Source: JAIUNP01 sp020161975
Lineage (GTDB): Bacteria; Pseudomonadota; Alphaproteobacteria; Rhizobiales; Beijerinckiaceae
Length of the DNA: 23,640 nt
Direction of reading: 5' to 3'
NCBI GenBank assembly: GCA_036745275.1
Contig: DAIOGK010000038.1
Coordinates: 1-23,640 of the forward strand
Positions within the stretch are counted from its first letter, which is position 1, and each line of letters starts with the position of its first letter. Positions 14,490-22,657 of this stretch are shown piece after piece. The notes under the pieces were generated by a model. That model did not search any database and had not been told where the DNA came from. It worked only from the letters and a program-made list of their open reading frames with translations. A program made the position numbers and the translations under genes.

Positions 14490-15413
14490 ATGGAAGTCTT
14501 TGTCCAGCAAGTGATCAACGGGCTCACGCTCGGTGCGATCTACGGGCTGATTGCCGTCGGCTATACGATGGTTTTCGGCATCATCGGCATGGTGAACTTC
14601 GCCCATGGCGACATTTTCATGATCGGCGGCTTCACCGCCCTGATCCTGTTTTTGTTGGTCACGGGCGCTTTTGGTTTCAGCGCTGCCACGGTGTTTCTGG
14701 CCATCATGGTCTGCCTGCTGCTCGGCATGGCGCTGACCGGCCTCTGGAGCTGGGCGATCGAAAAGCTGGCTTACCGTCCCTTGCGCGGATCATTCCGCCT
14801 TGCCCCGCTGATCTCTGCCATCGGCGTCTCCATCGCATTGATGAACTTCGTGCAGGTGGCCCAGGGCGCCCGCAACAAGCCGATCCCGCCGCTGCTGCGC
14901 GATGGCATCAAGCTGATGGAACGCGACGGCTTTGCGGTGATCCTGTCCTACAAGCAGATCGTCATCTTCCTCGTCACCGCCACCGTTCTCGCAATCTTCT
15001 GGTATGTAGTGCAGAAAACGCCGCTCGGACGGGCGCAGCGCGCCTGCGAGCAGGATGGCAAGATGGCCTCTCTGCTCGGCATCGATGTAGACCGCACCGT
15101 GTCGATCACCTTCATCATCGGCGCGGCGCTCGCGGCCGTCGCCGGCGTGATGTACCTGATTTATTACGGCGTTATTTCCTTTGCCGACGGCTTCATTCCT
15201 GGCGTCAAGGCCTTTACCGCCGCGGTTCTGGGGGGCATCGGCTCCCTGCCCGGCGCGGTCCTTGGCGGGTTGATCATCGGCATGGTCGAGACGATGTGGT
15301 CGGCCTATTTCTCGATCGACTACAAGGACGTCGCCGCCTTCATGCTGCTGGCGATCACGCTGATCTTCCTGCCGCAGGGCCTGCTCGGAAAGCCGGAAGT
15401 GGAGAAGGTGTGA
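14490..15413 (+). CDS. livH: Branched-chain amino acid ABC transporter permease LivH
   Basis: One of the two inner-membrane permeases of a Liv-type importer. The 307-residue product is hydrophobic, with about eight spans, and opens with FVQQVINGLTLGAIYGLIAV, VFGIIGMVNFAHGD and later ACEQDGKMASLLGID, the coupling loop that contacts the ATPases. LGGIGSLPGAVLGG and TLIFLPQGLLGKP near the C terminus are family marks. ATG 14490 has GGGGAG about 12 nt upstream, a slightly long spacing. It is the first gene of the operon; its TGA overlaps the livM start as TGATG. Confidence 0.96.
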   Translation: MEVFVQQVINGLTLGAIYGLIAVGYTMVFGIIGMVNFAHGDIFMIGGFTALILFLLVTGAFGFSAATVFLAIMVCLLLGMALTGLWSWAIEKLAYRPLRGSFRLAPLISAIGVSIALMNFVQVAQGARNKPIPPLLRDGIKLMERDGFAVILSYKQIVIFLVTATVLAIFWYVVQKTPLGRAQRACEQDGKMASLLGIDVDRTVSITFIIGAALAAVAGVMYLIYYGVISFADGFIPGVKAFTAAVLGGIGSLPGAVLGGLIIGMVETMWSAYFSIDYKDVAAFMLLAITLIFLPQGLLGKPEVEKV

Positions 15414-16783
15414 TGGCCGCTTCTTCTGACGATAAACCGATCACCCCCGCCGATATCCTTCGCGACGCCGGCTTTGCCGCCGTCGTTGCCTTCGGCTTGT
15501 TCTGCCTGCTGCTCGGCTTCCGCACGGATCAGTCGGCCAACGAGATCGTGCTGGTCGGCCGGCCGATGCTGCTGGCCGGAGCGATGCTTGCCACCTTCAC
15601 CATCTCGCTGCTGATCGGCTTTCTCCGGCGGGCGCGGCAGAACGCACCGGCGGAAGCCTCGGATCATGTTTCGCGCTTTGCGGCGATAGAACCCTTCGTC
15701 AAGCCGGTTCTGCTGGGCTTTGTCGTCCTGTTCCCGGTCATCGCCATCCAGCTTTCGGGCTGGCAGGGCGCACTGAAGTGGATCGATAACTTCGGCATCC
15801 AGATCCTGATCTATGTGATGCTCGGCTGGGGGCTGAACGTGGTCGTCGGCCTCGCCGGCCTGCTCGATCTGGGCTATGTCGCCTTCTATGCGGTGGGCGC
15901 CTATTCCTACGCACTGCTTGCAACGAATTTCGGCCTGTCCTTCTGGCTCCTGCTTCCGATTGCGGGCATTCTCGCAGCGTTCTGGGGCATCATCCTCGGC
16001 TTTCCGGTGCTGCGGCTACGGGGCGACTACCTCGCAGTGGTGACACTGGCTTTCGGCGAGATCATTCGCCTCGTGCTGATCAACTGGGTGGATTTCTCGA
16101 ACGGTTATGCCGGCATCTCGTCGATCCCGCGACCGACGTTCTTCGGCATCCCGTTCAATGCGTCGGATGAGGGTTTCGCGGCGCGGTTCGGCCTTGAATT
16201 CACGCCGATGTACCGGACGATCTTCCTGTTCTATCTCATCCTGGCGCTCGCGCTGCTGACGGCCTGGGTGACAACCAAACTGCGCCGCCTGCCCATCGGG
16301 CGGGCCTGGGAGGCGCTTCGCGAGGATGAGATTGCCTGCCGCGCACTCGGCATCAACACCGTGACGACCAAGCTCACAGCGTTTGCAATCGGCGCGGGTT
16401 TTGGCGGTTTTGCCGGCTCGTTCTTTGCGGCGCGGCAGGGCTTCATCTCGCCGGAAAGCTTCACCTTCATCGAATCGGCCCAGATACTCGCCATCGTCGT
16501 GCTGGGCGGTCTCGGCTCGCTCTATGGCGTGGTGATCGCGGCGGTCGGCATCGTCGGCGGCTTCGAATTGCTGCGCGAATTTGAATGGCTGCAACATCTG
16601 ATGAAGGCCTGGTTCGATGTTGATTTCGACCCGACGCAGTATCGCGCGCTGATCTTCGGCCTCGCCATGGTGCTGATCATGCTCTGGAAACCGCGCGGTC
16701 TTGTGTCCACCCGCACGCCATCGGTGGCGCTGAAGGAGACCAAGGCCATCTCAGGTTCGCTCGTCAAGGAGGGTCACGGCTGA
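15413..16783 (+). CDS. livM: Branched-chain amino acid ABC transporter permease LivM
   Basis: Second permease of the importer. The 456-residue product has an N-terminal extension with two or three hydrophobic segments (about 20-75) before the LivM core, which begins near residue 105 and contains GWGLNVVVGLAGLLDLGYVA and GFPVLRLRGDYLAVVTLAFGE. The coupling loop is at WEALREDEIACRALGINTV, and the end has LIMLWKPRGLVS. The extended form is usual in alphaproteobacteria. ATG 15413 overlaps the livH stop by one base (TGATG), implying translational coupling. A much longer open frame upstream on the same frame is only a shadow of livH. Confidence 0.95.
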   Translation: MAASSDDKPITPADILRDAGFAAVVAFGLFCLLLGFRTDQSANEIVLVGRPMLLAGAMLATFTISLLIGFLRRARQNAPAEASDHVSRFAAIEPFVKPVLLGFVVLFPVIAIQLSGWQGALKWIDNFGIQILIYVMLGWGLNVVVGLAGLLDLGYVAFYAVGAYSYALLATNFGLSFWLLLPIAGILAAFWGIILGFPVLRLRGDYLAVVTLAFGEIIRLVLINWVDFSNGYAGISSIPRPTFFGIPFNASDEGFAARFGLEFTPMYRTIFLFYLILALALLTAWVTTKLRRLPIGRAWEALREDEIACRALGINTVTTKLTAFAIGAGFGGFAGSFFAARQGFISPESFTFIESAQILAIVVLGGLGSLYGVVIAAVGIVGGFELLREFEWLQHLMKAWFDVDFDPTQYRALIFGLAMVLIMLWKPRGLVSTRTPSVALKETKAISGSLVKEGHG

Positions 16784-17688
16784 TGACAACGCCCGCTACC
16801 CCCCTGCTCCGCGTCGAGCATATGACGATGCGTTTTGGCGGCCTCATCGCCATCAACGATCTGTCGTTCACGCTCAACAAGGGCGAGATCACAGCGCTGA
16901 TCGGACCGAACGGCGCCGGCAAGACCACCGTGTTCAACTGCGTCACCGGCTTTTACAAGCCCACCGTGGGGCGGCTGGCACTCAGGCACGGCGCGGCCAG
17001 CTTCGATGATATCGAGGCGGCCACCGATGGCCCGGAAGCGGTGCACCCCACCGCCGACGGTGCGCTGTTCCTGCTGGAACGGATGCCGGATTTCGAGATC
17101 ACGCAGAAGGCGCGCGTGGCCCGCACCTTCCAGAACATCAGGCTGTTCTCGGGCATGACCGTGCTCGAAAACCTGATGGTGGCGCAGCACAACGCGCTGA
17201 ATGCCGCCTCGCTGTACACTGTCGGCGGGCTCCTCGGCCTGCCCGGCTTCCGGCAGGCAGAGAACGCCGGCATCGAGAAGGCCAAGTACTGGCTCGACAA
17301 GACCGGACTGACCGATCGGGCGGACGACCCGGCCGGCGAACTGTCCTATGGCGCGCAGCGCCGGCTGGAAATCGCCCGCGCCATGTGCACCGAGCCCGTT
17401 CTGCTCTGTCTTGATGAGCCGGCGGCGGGCCTGAACCCCAAGGAAAGCCTTGAACTCAACACGCTGATCCGGTCGATCCGCAAGGATCATGACTGTTCGG
17501 TGATCCTGATCGAACATGACATGTCGGTGGTGATGGAAATCTCGGACCATGTGGTGGTGCTCGACTATGGCACCAAGATCGCCGACGGCACGCCGGAGGA
17601 GATCAAGAACGATCCAAAGGTGATCGCCGCCTATCTTGGGGTCGCCGATGACGAGGTTGAGGACGCCGAGGCGGAGGCCGCACTATGA
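16783..17688 (+). CDS. livG: Branched-chain amino acid ABC transporter ATP-binding protein LivG
   Basis: ATPase that powers the importer. The 301-residue product has Walker A GPNGAGKTT (about 46-54), Q-loop region RTFQNIRLFSG, signature LSYGAQRRLEIARAM (about 187-201), Walker B LLCLDEPAAGLNP and the switch histidine in VILIEHDMSVV, followed by the LivG C-terminal extension that ends in an acidic tail (DDEVEDAEAEAAL). Between Walker A and the Q loop there is a longer insert than in E. coli LivG (255 residues in total), including the alphaproteobacterial-type FLLERMPDFEI. The start overlaps the livM stop as TGATG and the stop overlaps the livF start as ATGA. Confidence 0.96.
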   Translation: MTTPATPLLRVEHMTMRFGGLIAINDLSFTLNKGEITALIGPNGAGKTTVFNCVTGFYKPTVGRLALRHGAASFDDIEAATDGPEAVHPTADGALFLLERMPDFEITQKARVARTFQNIRLFSGMTVLENLMVAQHNALNAASLYTVGGLLGLPGFRQAENAGIEKAKYWLDKTGLTDRADDPAGELSYGAQRRLEIARAMCTEPVLLCLDEPAAGLNPKESLELNTLIRSIRKDHDCSVILIEHDMSVVMEISDHVVVLDYGTKIADGTPEEIKNDPKVIAAYLGVADDEVEDAEAEAAL

Positions 17689-18413
17689 CCGGCCAACCCA
17701 TGCTCACCGTTCGCGGCGTCAAGACCTATTACGGCAACATCATCGCACTCAAGGGCGTCGACCTTGATGTGAACGAGGGCGAGATTGTCACGCTGATCGG
17801 CGCGAACGGCGCCGGCAAATCAACGCTGATGATGACGATCTTCGGCAAGCCGCGCGCCCGTGAGGGCAAGATCACCTACATGGGGCGTGACATCACACAG
17901 ATGCCGACCCATGAAATTGCCCGGCTCGGCATCAACCAATCGCCCGAAGGCCGCCGCATCTTCCCGCGCATGACCGTTTACGAGAACCTGCAAATGGGCG
18001 CGGCGGTCGACAATTTCCAGCATTTTGAGCAGGATATCGAACGCATTTCAGGCATGTTCCCGCGGTTGAAGGAGCGCCTGCACCAGCGCGGCGGTACGCT
18101 TTCGGGCGGCGAACAGCAGATGTTGGCAATTGCCCGCGCGCTGATGGCCAGGCCCAAGCTGCTCCTTCTGGATGAGCCCTCGCTGGGTCTTGCGCCGATC
18201 ATCGTGAAAAAGATCTTCGAGGTCATCAAGGAGATCAATGAAAAGGACAAGATGACGGTCTTCCTCGTCGAGCAGAACGCCTTCCACGCGCTGCGGCTGG
18301 CGCATCGGGCCTATGTGATGGTCAACGGCGTCATCACCATGTCCGGCGAAGGCAAGGCCCTGCTGAAGGATCCGCAGGTTCGCGCCGCCTATCTTGAGGG
18401 GGGACATCACTGA
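17685..18413 (+). CDS. livF: Branched-chain amino acid ABC transporter ATP-binding protein LivF
   Basis: Partner ATPase of LivG. The 242-residue product has Walker A GANGAGKST, the LivF-specific INQSPEGRRIFPRMTVYENL, signature LSGGEQQMLAIARALM, Walker B LLLLDEPSLGLAP and switch His/Gln segment VFLVEQNAFHAL. Length fits the family (237 in E. coli). ATG 17685 overlaps livG by 4 nt, and its own TGA overlaps the following DUF6867 start by one base, so the six genes are read as one compact block. Confidence 0.96.
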   Translation: MTGQPMLTVRGVKTYYGNIIALKGVDLDVNEGEIVTLIGANGAGKSTLMMTIFGKPRAREGKITYMGRDITQMPTHEIARLGINQSPEGRRIFPRMTVYENLQMGAAVDNFQHFEQDIERISGMFPRLKERLHQRGGTLSGGEQQMLAIARALMARPKLLLLDEPSLGLAPIIVKKIFEVIKEINEKDKMTVFLVEQNAFHALRLAHRAYVMVNGVITMSGEGKALLKDPQVRAAYLEGGHH

Positions 18414-18760
18414 TGCAGGGCATCCTTTACGAAGAATCCTCCGCCTGGCTGTTCATTTTCGTGACGATTGGCATTGGCGGGCTGGCGGCCTGGCAAACCG
18501 GGCGCGCTGTGGCTTCGGTCTGGAAGCCGCGCTGGCAGTTGCTGTTCTACTGCCTGCTCTTGGGCGCCGCCGTACGCTTTACGCATTTCGCGCTGTTCGA
18601 GGGCACGCTGCTCAGTCTCCACTACTATATCGTCGATACGCTTATCGTCACCGCAATCGCCTTCCTGGGTTGGCGCGCGGCACGGGCGGGGCAGATGGCG
18701 CGGCAGTATGAATGGCTGTTTACCGCATCCGGACCGATTGGCTGGGCGCGGAAAAATTGA
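18413..18760 (+). CDS. DUF6867-type small membrane protein in the liv operon
   Basis: The 115-residue product has three likely membrane spans (about 10-28, 41-60 and 68-88) and charged loops: YEESSAWLFIFVTIGIGG, RAVASVWKPRWQLLFYCLLL, RFTHFALFEGTLLSLHYYIV and a C-terminal YEWLFTASGPIGWARKN. I recognise it as the conserved small membrane protein, DUF6867, that sits in liv operons of alphaproteobacteria, though the family number is from memory. Coupled to livF by a TGATG overlap, it is likely to be made in step with the transporter, perhaps as an accessory or assembly subunit. That role is inference. Confidence 0.82.
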   Translation: MQGILYEESSAWLFIFVTIGIGGLAAWQTGRAVASVWKPRWQLLFYCLLLGAAVRFTHFALFEGTLLSLHYYIVDTLIVTAIAFLGWRAARAGQMARQYEWLFTASGPIGWARKN

Positions 18761-18780
18761 GCGGTATGCCGCTGATTTTT
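18760..18780 (+). terminator. Weak terminator/attenuator-like hairpin before livK
   Basis: agcgg (18760-18764), loop tatg, ccgct (18769-18773), then gattttt. The stem is only 5 bp, but the T-tract follows directly and it starts on the last base of the DUF6867 stop codon. It could reduce read-through or define a 3' end, separating expression of membrane genes from livK. A second small inverted repeat, gggat and atccc, lies at 18803-18815. Confidence 0.35.
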
Positions 18781-18890
18781 CAGGTGACTTTGGCACCGAA
18801 AAGGGATTTTATCCCTCCAAGGCACATATGCTGAAACCGCATGCGGGGGCGGATAGCCCCGCGTTCATGAAGGCACATTGGGAGAGACTC

Positions 18891-20006
18891 ATGAAGAAAA
18901 CACTGTTGGCTGGCGTCGCAATCGCAGCCGGACTGTTGCTGTCGGGAGCGGCGCAGGCACAGATCAAGATGGGCGTTGCCGGACCGATCACCGGCCCGAA
19001 CGCTGCGTTCGGCAAGCAGCTGGTTGATGGCGTCGAGCAGGCCGTTGCTGACATCAACGCCAAGGGCGGCATCCTCGGCCAGAAAGTCCAGCTCTTCAAG
19101 GGCGACGACGTGTCCGACCCCAAACAGGGCGTTTCGGTTGCCAACAAGTTCGTGGCTGATGGCGTGAAGTTCGTGGTTGGCCACTTCAACTCGGGCGTTT
19201 CGATTCCCGCCTCCGACGTGTACGCCGAGAACGGCATCCTCGCGATCACCCCGGCCTCGACCAACCCGAAGCTGACCGAGCGTGGCCTTTGGAACACCTT
19301 CCGCACCTGCGGTCGTGACGATCAGCAGGGCGCTGTTGCTGCCGAGTACATCGTCACCAAGCTCAAGGGCAAGAAGGTCGCCGTCGTTCACGACAAGACC
19401 ACCTATGGCCAGGGCCTCGCCGATGAAACCCGCAAGGCGATGAACGCCAAGGGCATCAAGGAAGTGATCTATGAAGGCGTGAACACCGGCGAGAAGGACT
19501 TCTCGGCGCTGGTCTCGAAGCTCAAGGCTGCTGGCGCGGAGATCGTCTACTGGGGCGGCCTGCACACCGAAGGCGGCCTGATCGTCCGCCAGATGCGTGA
19601 CCAGGGCCTCAACGCCACGCTAATGTCCGGTGACGGCATCACCTCGGCCGAGTTCGCCACCATCGGCGGCCCAGGCGTCGAAGGCACGCTGATGACCTTC
19701 CCGCCGGACCCGCGCAACCGTGAAGCTGCCCAGGCTGTCGTCAAGGAGTTCAAGGCCAAGAAGATCGACCCTGAATCCTACACCCTCTACTCCTACGCTG
19801 CGACCCAGGTGATCGCGGCCGGCATCGAGGGTGCCAAGTCGACCGATCCGAAGAAGGTTGCCGAGTTCCTGCGCAAGGGCGGCAAGGTCAAGACCGTCAT
19901 CGGTGAGCTTGGCTTCGACAAGAAGGGCGATATCACCCGTCCGGACTACGTGATGTACACGTGGAAGAAGGACAAGGACGGCAAGGTGACCTACGTCGAG
20001 AACTAA
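18891..20006 (+). CDS. livK: Branched-chain amino acid ABC transporter substrate-binding protein LivK
   Basis: Periplasmic receptor that delivers leucine, isoleucine, valine or related amino acids to the permeases. The 371-residue product has a signal peptide (MKKTLLAGVAIAAGLLLSGA, cleaved after AQA near residue 23), then IKMGVAGPITGPNAAFGKQL, VADINAKGGILGQKVQL, FRTCGRDDQQGAVAAEYIV and YWGGLHTEGGLIVRQMRDQG, all typical of type I periplasmic binding proteins of the Leu/Ile/Val class. ATG 18891 has GGGAGAG 5-6 nt upstream; a much longer in-frame extension is a shadow of the DUF6867 gene. It lies 130 nt behind that gene and is followed by two hairpins. Ligand preference cannot be read from the sequence. 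Confidence 0.96.
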   Translation: MKKTLLAGVAIAAGLLLSGAAQAQIKMGVAGPITGPNAAFGKQLVDGVEQAVADINAKGGILGQKVQLFKGDDVSDPKQGVSVANKFVADGVKFVVGHFNSGVSIPASDVYAENGILAITPASTNPKLTERGLWNTFRTCGRDDQQGAVAAEYIVTKLKGKKVAVVHDKTTYGQGLADETRKAMNAKGIKEVIYEGVNTGEKDFSALVSKLKAAGAEIVYWGGLHTEGGLIVRQMRDQGLNATLMSGDGITSAEFATIGGPGVEGTLMTFPPDPRNREAAQAVVKEFKAKKIDPESYTLYSYAATQVIAAGIEGAKSTDPKKVAEFLRKGGKVKTVIGELGFDKKGDITRPDYVMYTWKKDKDGKVTYVEN

Positions 20007-20013
20007 GCTGGGT

Positions 20014-20035
20014 GGGGGCCGCACCATCGGCCCCC
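20014..20035 (+). terminator. First hairpin behind livK
   Basis: gggggccg (20014-20021), loop caccat, cggccccc (20028-20035), 8 bp perfect, 7 nt behind the livK stop. Only a short pyrimidine run follows, so it probably protects the mRNA end or cooperates with the next hairpin. Confidence 0.55.
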
Positions 20036-20049
20036 TTCCCTGCATAAAA

Positions 20050-20079
20050 CCCGCCGGAAGTGATTCCGGCGGGCTTTTT
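20050..20079. terminator. Rho-independent terminator of the liv operon, probably bidirectional
   Basis: cccgccggaa (20050-20059), loop gtga, ttccggcggg (20064-20073), then cTTTTT (20074-20079). On the other strand the stem is followed by GTTTT, so it can also end transcription of the convergent lipoprotein gene that stops at 20090. Confidence 0.85.
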
Positions 20080-20089
20080 GTGGGGTGTG

Positions 20090-20779
20090 TCAGCCCCCGG
20101 CCGGCTGCATCAGCCAGGTCTTGAAGCGGGTCACGCCGTCGCGCATCATGTAAACGATCGGATCGCCCCGGTAGGCGTTGATGGCGGCTGCGACCGCAAA
20201 GGATACAACCATGCCCGCGACACTGTTGCCGACGCCGCCACGTGCTTCGGTGTAGGTGCCCTGAAACGACTGCGGAGCGGTGAGAGGCTGCCCGGTCTTC
20301 TTGTCAAAGAGCGAAGCCTCGAACACGATATCGTTTTGATTGCCCTGAACAGAAGCGCTGCGAATGGTCAGCATGACGCGAACATCGCGCGTTCCGCCGC
20401 TCTGCGCGCTCAGTTGCGTCGCAACCTCTGCCTTCAGCTTGTCGACCAGTTCTGCCCGCGCCGCCTGCGTGGCCTGCGGTGTCTTGGCAAGCTCCTGAAG
20501 CTTTTCGCCATATTCGATCATGCGCGGATCCTGCGCATTCGGATTGGCGGGGTCATATGTCATCCCCCCCTCGGGCGGCGGCAGCTTGCCGCGCGCCCAG
20601 CGCATGGCGCCAAGCGGGTCGATCACGGTCGCATCAGGCGCAAATCCGACATCGAACTGCGAAAATCGCAGCGTCTTGAGGTCGGCTTCGGTCAGGCTGT
20701 GCTGTTTCGTTGTCTGGCAGGCCGCAAGGCTTGCAGCAATCCCGAACAGCATCAGCCGCCGGCTCATCAATTCCGTCAT
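20090..20779 (-). CDS. Lipoprotein of unknown function
   Basis: The 229-residue product has a lipoprotein signal peptide: MTELMSRRLMLFGIAASLAA with lipobox LAAC, Cys21 being the acylated residue. Its mature part has SLTEADLKTLRFSQFDVGF, a Pro-rich loop, a helical stretch (EYGEKLQELAKTPQATQAAR) and a beta-rich C-terminal half ending with a small hydrophobic segment (GNSVAGMVVSFAVAAAINAY). I do not recognise the family. Starts at 20779, 20767 or 20806 are possible; 20779 has GGTGA upstream. It lies 63 nt behind the GST gene on the same strand. An envelope role is likely, but nothing more specific can be said. Confidence 0.8.
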   Translation of the reverse strand: MTELMSRRLMLFGIAASLAACQTTKQHSLTEADLKTLRFSQFDVGFAPDATVIDPLGAMRWARGKLPPPEGGMTYDPANPNAQDPRMIEYGEKLQELAKTPQATQAARAELVDKLKAEVATQLSAQSGGTRDVRVMLTIRSASVQGNQNDIVFEASLFDKKTGQPLTAPQSFQGTYTEARGGVGNSVAGMVVSFAVAAAINAYRGDPIVYMMRDGVTRFKTWLMQPAGG

Positions 20780-20842
20780 TATGCTTTCACCAAAACGTCT
20801 ACTCAATAGGAGTTTCGATCAATAAATGGCCGCACGTCGCCG

Positions 20843-21541
20843 TCAAGTCGTCGGCTTGTTGCCAAAAAGAATCGCCTGAACTTTCGCGTCCTGCATGTTG
20901 GGCGTCGCCCGCTGTTCCTGGCTGATCGCAAGGCCACGCTGCACGGCCGGGCGGGCCAGCATCGTCTCCAGCCAGCGCCCAACATGGGGGAATTCGGCGA
21001 TGTCCATCCCCTGGCGCTCCCACAGCTTGGCCCAGCCGACGATGGCAATATCGGCAATGGAATAAGCACCCGCGACGAACTCGCGATCCGCAAGACGTCG
21101 GTCAAGCACGCCATAGAGCCGACGCGTCTCGTTGAGATACCGATCCATCGCATAGGGCAGCTTTTCCGGCGCGTAAATGCGGAAATGGTGGTTCTGGCCA
21201 AGCATCGGGCCGAAACCGCCCATCTGCCACATCAGCCATTGCTCCACCTCGACGCGGGCGCGTTCCTCGGCGGGATAGAGCTTGCCGGTCTTGCGCCCGA
21301 GATATTGCAGGATGGCGCCGGATTCAAAGACAGAGATCGGCGCACCGCCCGGCCCGTCCGGATCAATGATGGCTGGCATCTTGTTGTTGGGTGAAATCGC
21401 CAGAAACTCCGGCGCGAACTGGTCGCCCTTGGCGATGTTCACGAGATGGACGGCATAGGGCAGCCCCATTTCCTCCAGAGCAATCGTAACTTTCCAGCCG
21501 TTCGGCGTGGGCCAGAAATAAACATCAATCGGTTTTTGCAT
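20843..21541 (-). CDS. Glutathione S-transferase, YfcG/Nu-class type
   Basis: Thioredoxin-fold transferase or disulphide reductase using glutathione. The 232-residue product closely follows E. coli YfcG: WPTPNGWKVTIALEEMGLPY at the N terminus (Thr12 and Asn14 in TPNG are the active-site region), PEFLAISPNNKMPAI with the cis-proline, FESGAILQYLGRKTG, and the GFGPMLGQNHHF segment; the C-terminal helical domain has YSIADIAIVGW. YfcG-type enzymes have strong disulphide-bond reductase activity toward glutathione-disulphide substrates; whether that holds here is inferred. ATG 21541 is the natural start. It is divergent from the DedA gene. Confidence 0.92.
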   Translation of the reverse strand: MQKPIDVYFWPTPNGWKVTIALEEMGLPYAVHLVNIAKGDQFAPEFLAISPNNKMPAIIDPDGPGGAPISVFESGAILQYLGRKTGKLYPAEERARVEVEQWLMWQMGGFGPMLGQNHHFRIYAPEKLPYAMDRYLNETRRLYGVLDRRLADREFVAGAYSIADIAIVGWAKLWERQGMDIAEFPHVGRWLETMLARPAVQRGLAISQEQRATPNMQDAKVQAILFGNKPTT

Positions 21542-21759
21542 GGGGTCTGTCCCGTCTCTTGCACGCGCGGTTTCTGAACGCAGGCCGCACTATAAGCCGG
21601 CCCGTTGCCGAAAGCGATTGCAGCGTCCCGAGAGTTCCCGCCGCTTGGACAAATGACACCCTGCCGCCTTGCAATCGTCCCCTGTCGCACATCAAATTGA
21701 CGATGTTTATTAGAGATTTTCGCGATAGTGAGCAGGACAACCCACGAGCGCCCGGCCCG

Positions 21760-22290
21760 ATGACCATCACCGAACTGACCACAGGCATCGCCAATTTCGT
21801 CCGCGAACATCACGAATGGGCGGTTCCGGTCGTCTTTACGCTCGCCTTTCTGGAATCCCTGGCGTTTTTGTCGCTGCTCGTGCCGGCAACGGCCATTTTG
21901 TTGGCAATCAGCGCGGTGATTGGCGCCTCGGGCATCAGCATCGTACCGCTGTGGATTGCGGGTGGCCTGGGCGGTGCCATCGGCTATTCGCTCTCCTATA
22001 TGCTGGGTGCATGGTATGGCGAACGCACCTTCGAGCTTTGGCCGTTCCGCAGCCAGCCCGCGCTGGTGGATCGCTCGCGGGCCTTCTTTGCGCGCTATGG
22101 TGTCGCGTCGGTCTTCATCGGCCACTTCATCGGGCCGATCCGCGCCTTCATTCCGGTGATTGCCGGCGTCTACGGCGTCAACCGGCTGGCATTTGAGGCG
22201 GCCAATGTTCTCGCAGCTTTCATCTGGATCACCTCTGTCCTGTCACCCGGCTTTGCGACGCAAGGTTTGATGAGTGCGTTTCCGCGCTAG
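21760..22290 (+). CDS. DedA/SNARE-associated family membrane protein
   Basis: The 176-residue product has the DedA pattern: an amphipathic N terminus (FVREHHEWAVPVVF), FLESLAFLSLLVPATAILLA, GGLGGAIGYSLSYMLGAWYG and the motif with RYGVASVFIGHFIGPIRAFI and IPVIAGVYG, which contains the conserved Gly, Arg and Pro. DedA proteins are implicated in undecaprenyl phosphate or phospholipid flipping and proton-dependent envelope homeostasis. The start is uncertain: ATG 21760 fits family alignments but has no clear ribosome binding site, and ATG 21703 would add 19 residues. The following four-cysteine gene begins 48 nt downstream on the same strand. The 218-bp divergent gap upstream (21542-21759) shows nothing else I can support. 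Confidence 0.88.
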   Translation: MTITELTTGIANFVREHHEWAVPVVFTLAFLESLAFLSLLVPATAILLAISAVIGASGISIVPLWIAGGLGGAIGYSLSYMLGAWYGERTFELWPFRSQPALVDRSRAFFARYGVASVFIGHFIGPIRAFIPVIAGVYGVNRLAFEAANVLAAFIWITSVLSPGFATQGLMSAFPR

Positions 22291-22338
22291 ACAGATGCGC
22301 CAGTGCTTCCCATATCTTCGCTGAACAGGGAGGTTCCC

Positions 22339-22620
22339 ATGAGATCGCTTGTTTTTGTTGCTCTGCTCGCCGCCGGAACATCGCTTGCCCAAGCCCGACC
22401 GATGACGCCCTCCATGACCTGTGAGGCGGTGCAGCGTCTCGTCCAGCGCAGCGGTGCGATTGTGCTCGGCTTCGGCCCGGACCTGTACGACCGCGTGGTG
22501 TCCACCCAACGCGCCTGTCTTTATAGCGAAGTGCTGGAACCAATCTGGGTGCCCACGCGTAATAACAGGCAGTGCTTTGCGGGTTATACCTGCAAGGAAG
22601 GCGACTACTGGCGCTGGTAG
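22339..22620 (+). CDS. Small secreted four-cysteine protein, copy 1
   Basis: Not recognised. The 93-residue product has a signal peptide (MRSLVFVALLAAGTSLAQA, cleaved near residue 19) and a mature part of about 74 residues with Cys28, Cys60, Cys79 and Cys85. Key segments are MTCEAVQRLVQRSGAIVLGF, YDRVVSTQRACLY, EPIWVPTRNN and QCFAGYTCKEGDYW. The last 35 residues match the product of the next gene. Two disulphides are likely in the periplasm. AGGGAGG about 7 nt before ATG 22339 fixes the start. It sits 37 nt upstream of its paralogue, so the two are probably co-transcribed, perhaps with dedA. Confidence 0.8.
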   Translation: MRSLVFVALLAAGTSLAQARPMTPSMTCEAVQRLVQRSGAIVLGFGPDLYDRVVSTQRACLYSEVLEPIWVPTRNNRQCFAGYTCKEGDYWRW

Positions 22621-22657
22621 ACGCAAAGCCCCGCATGACTTCTGAAAGGACAACCGG

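Noticed and set aside
14471..15412. 770-residue open frame extending livM upstream
   Set aside because: The upstream part is a shifted-frame shadow of livH; livM starts at 15413 in the usual TGATG overlap.
18780..19565. 261-residue minus-strand open frame opposite livK
   Set aside because: Shadow of the strongly biased livK coding sequence; no motif or ribosome binding site.
20060..20809. 249-residue plus-strand open frame opposite the lipoprotein gene
   Set aside because: It starts inside the terminator of the liv operon; the opposite frame has a clear lipobox and signal peptide.
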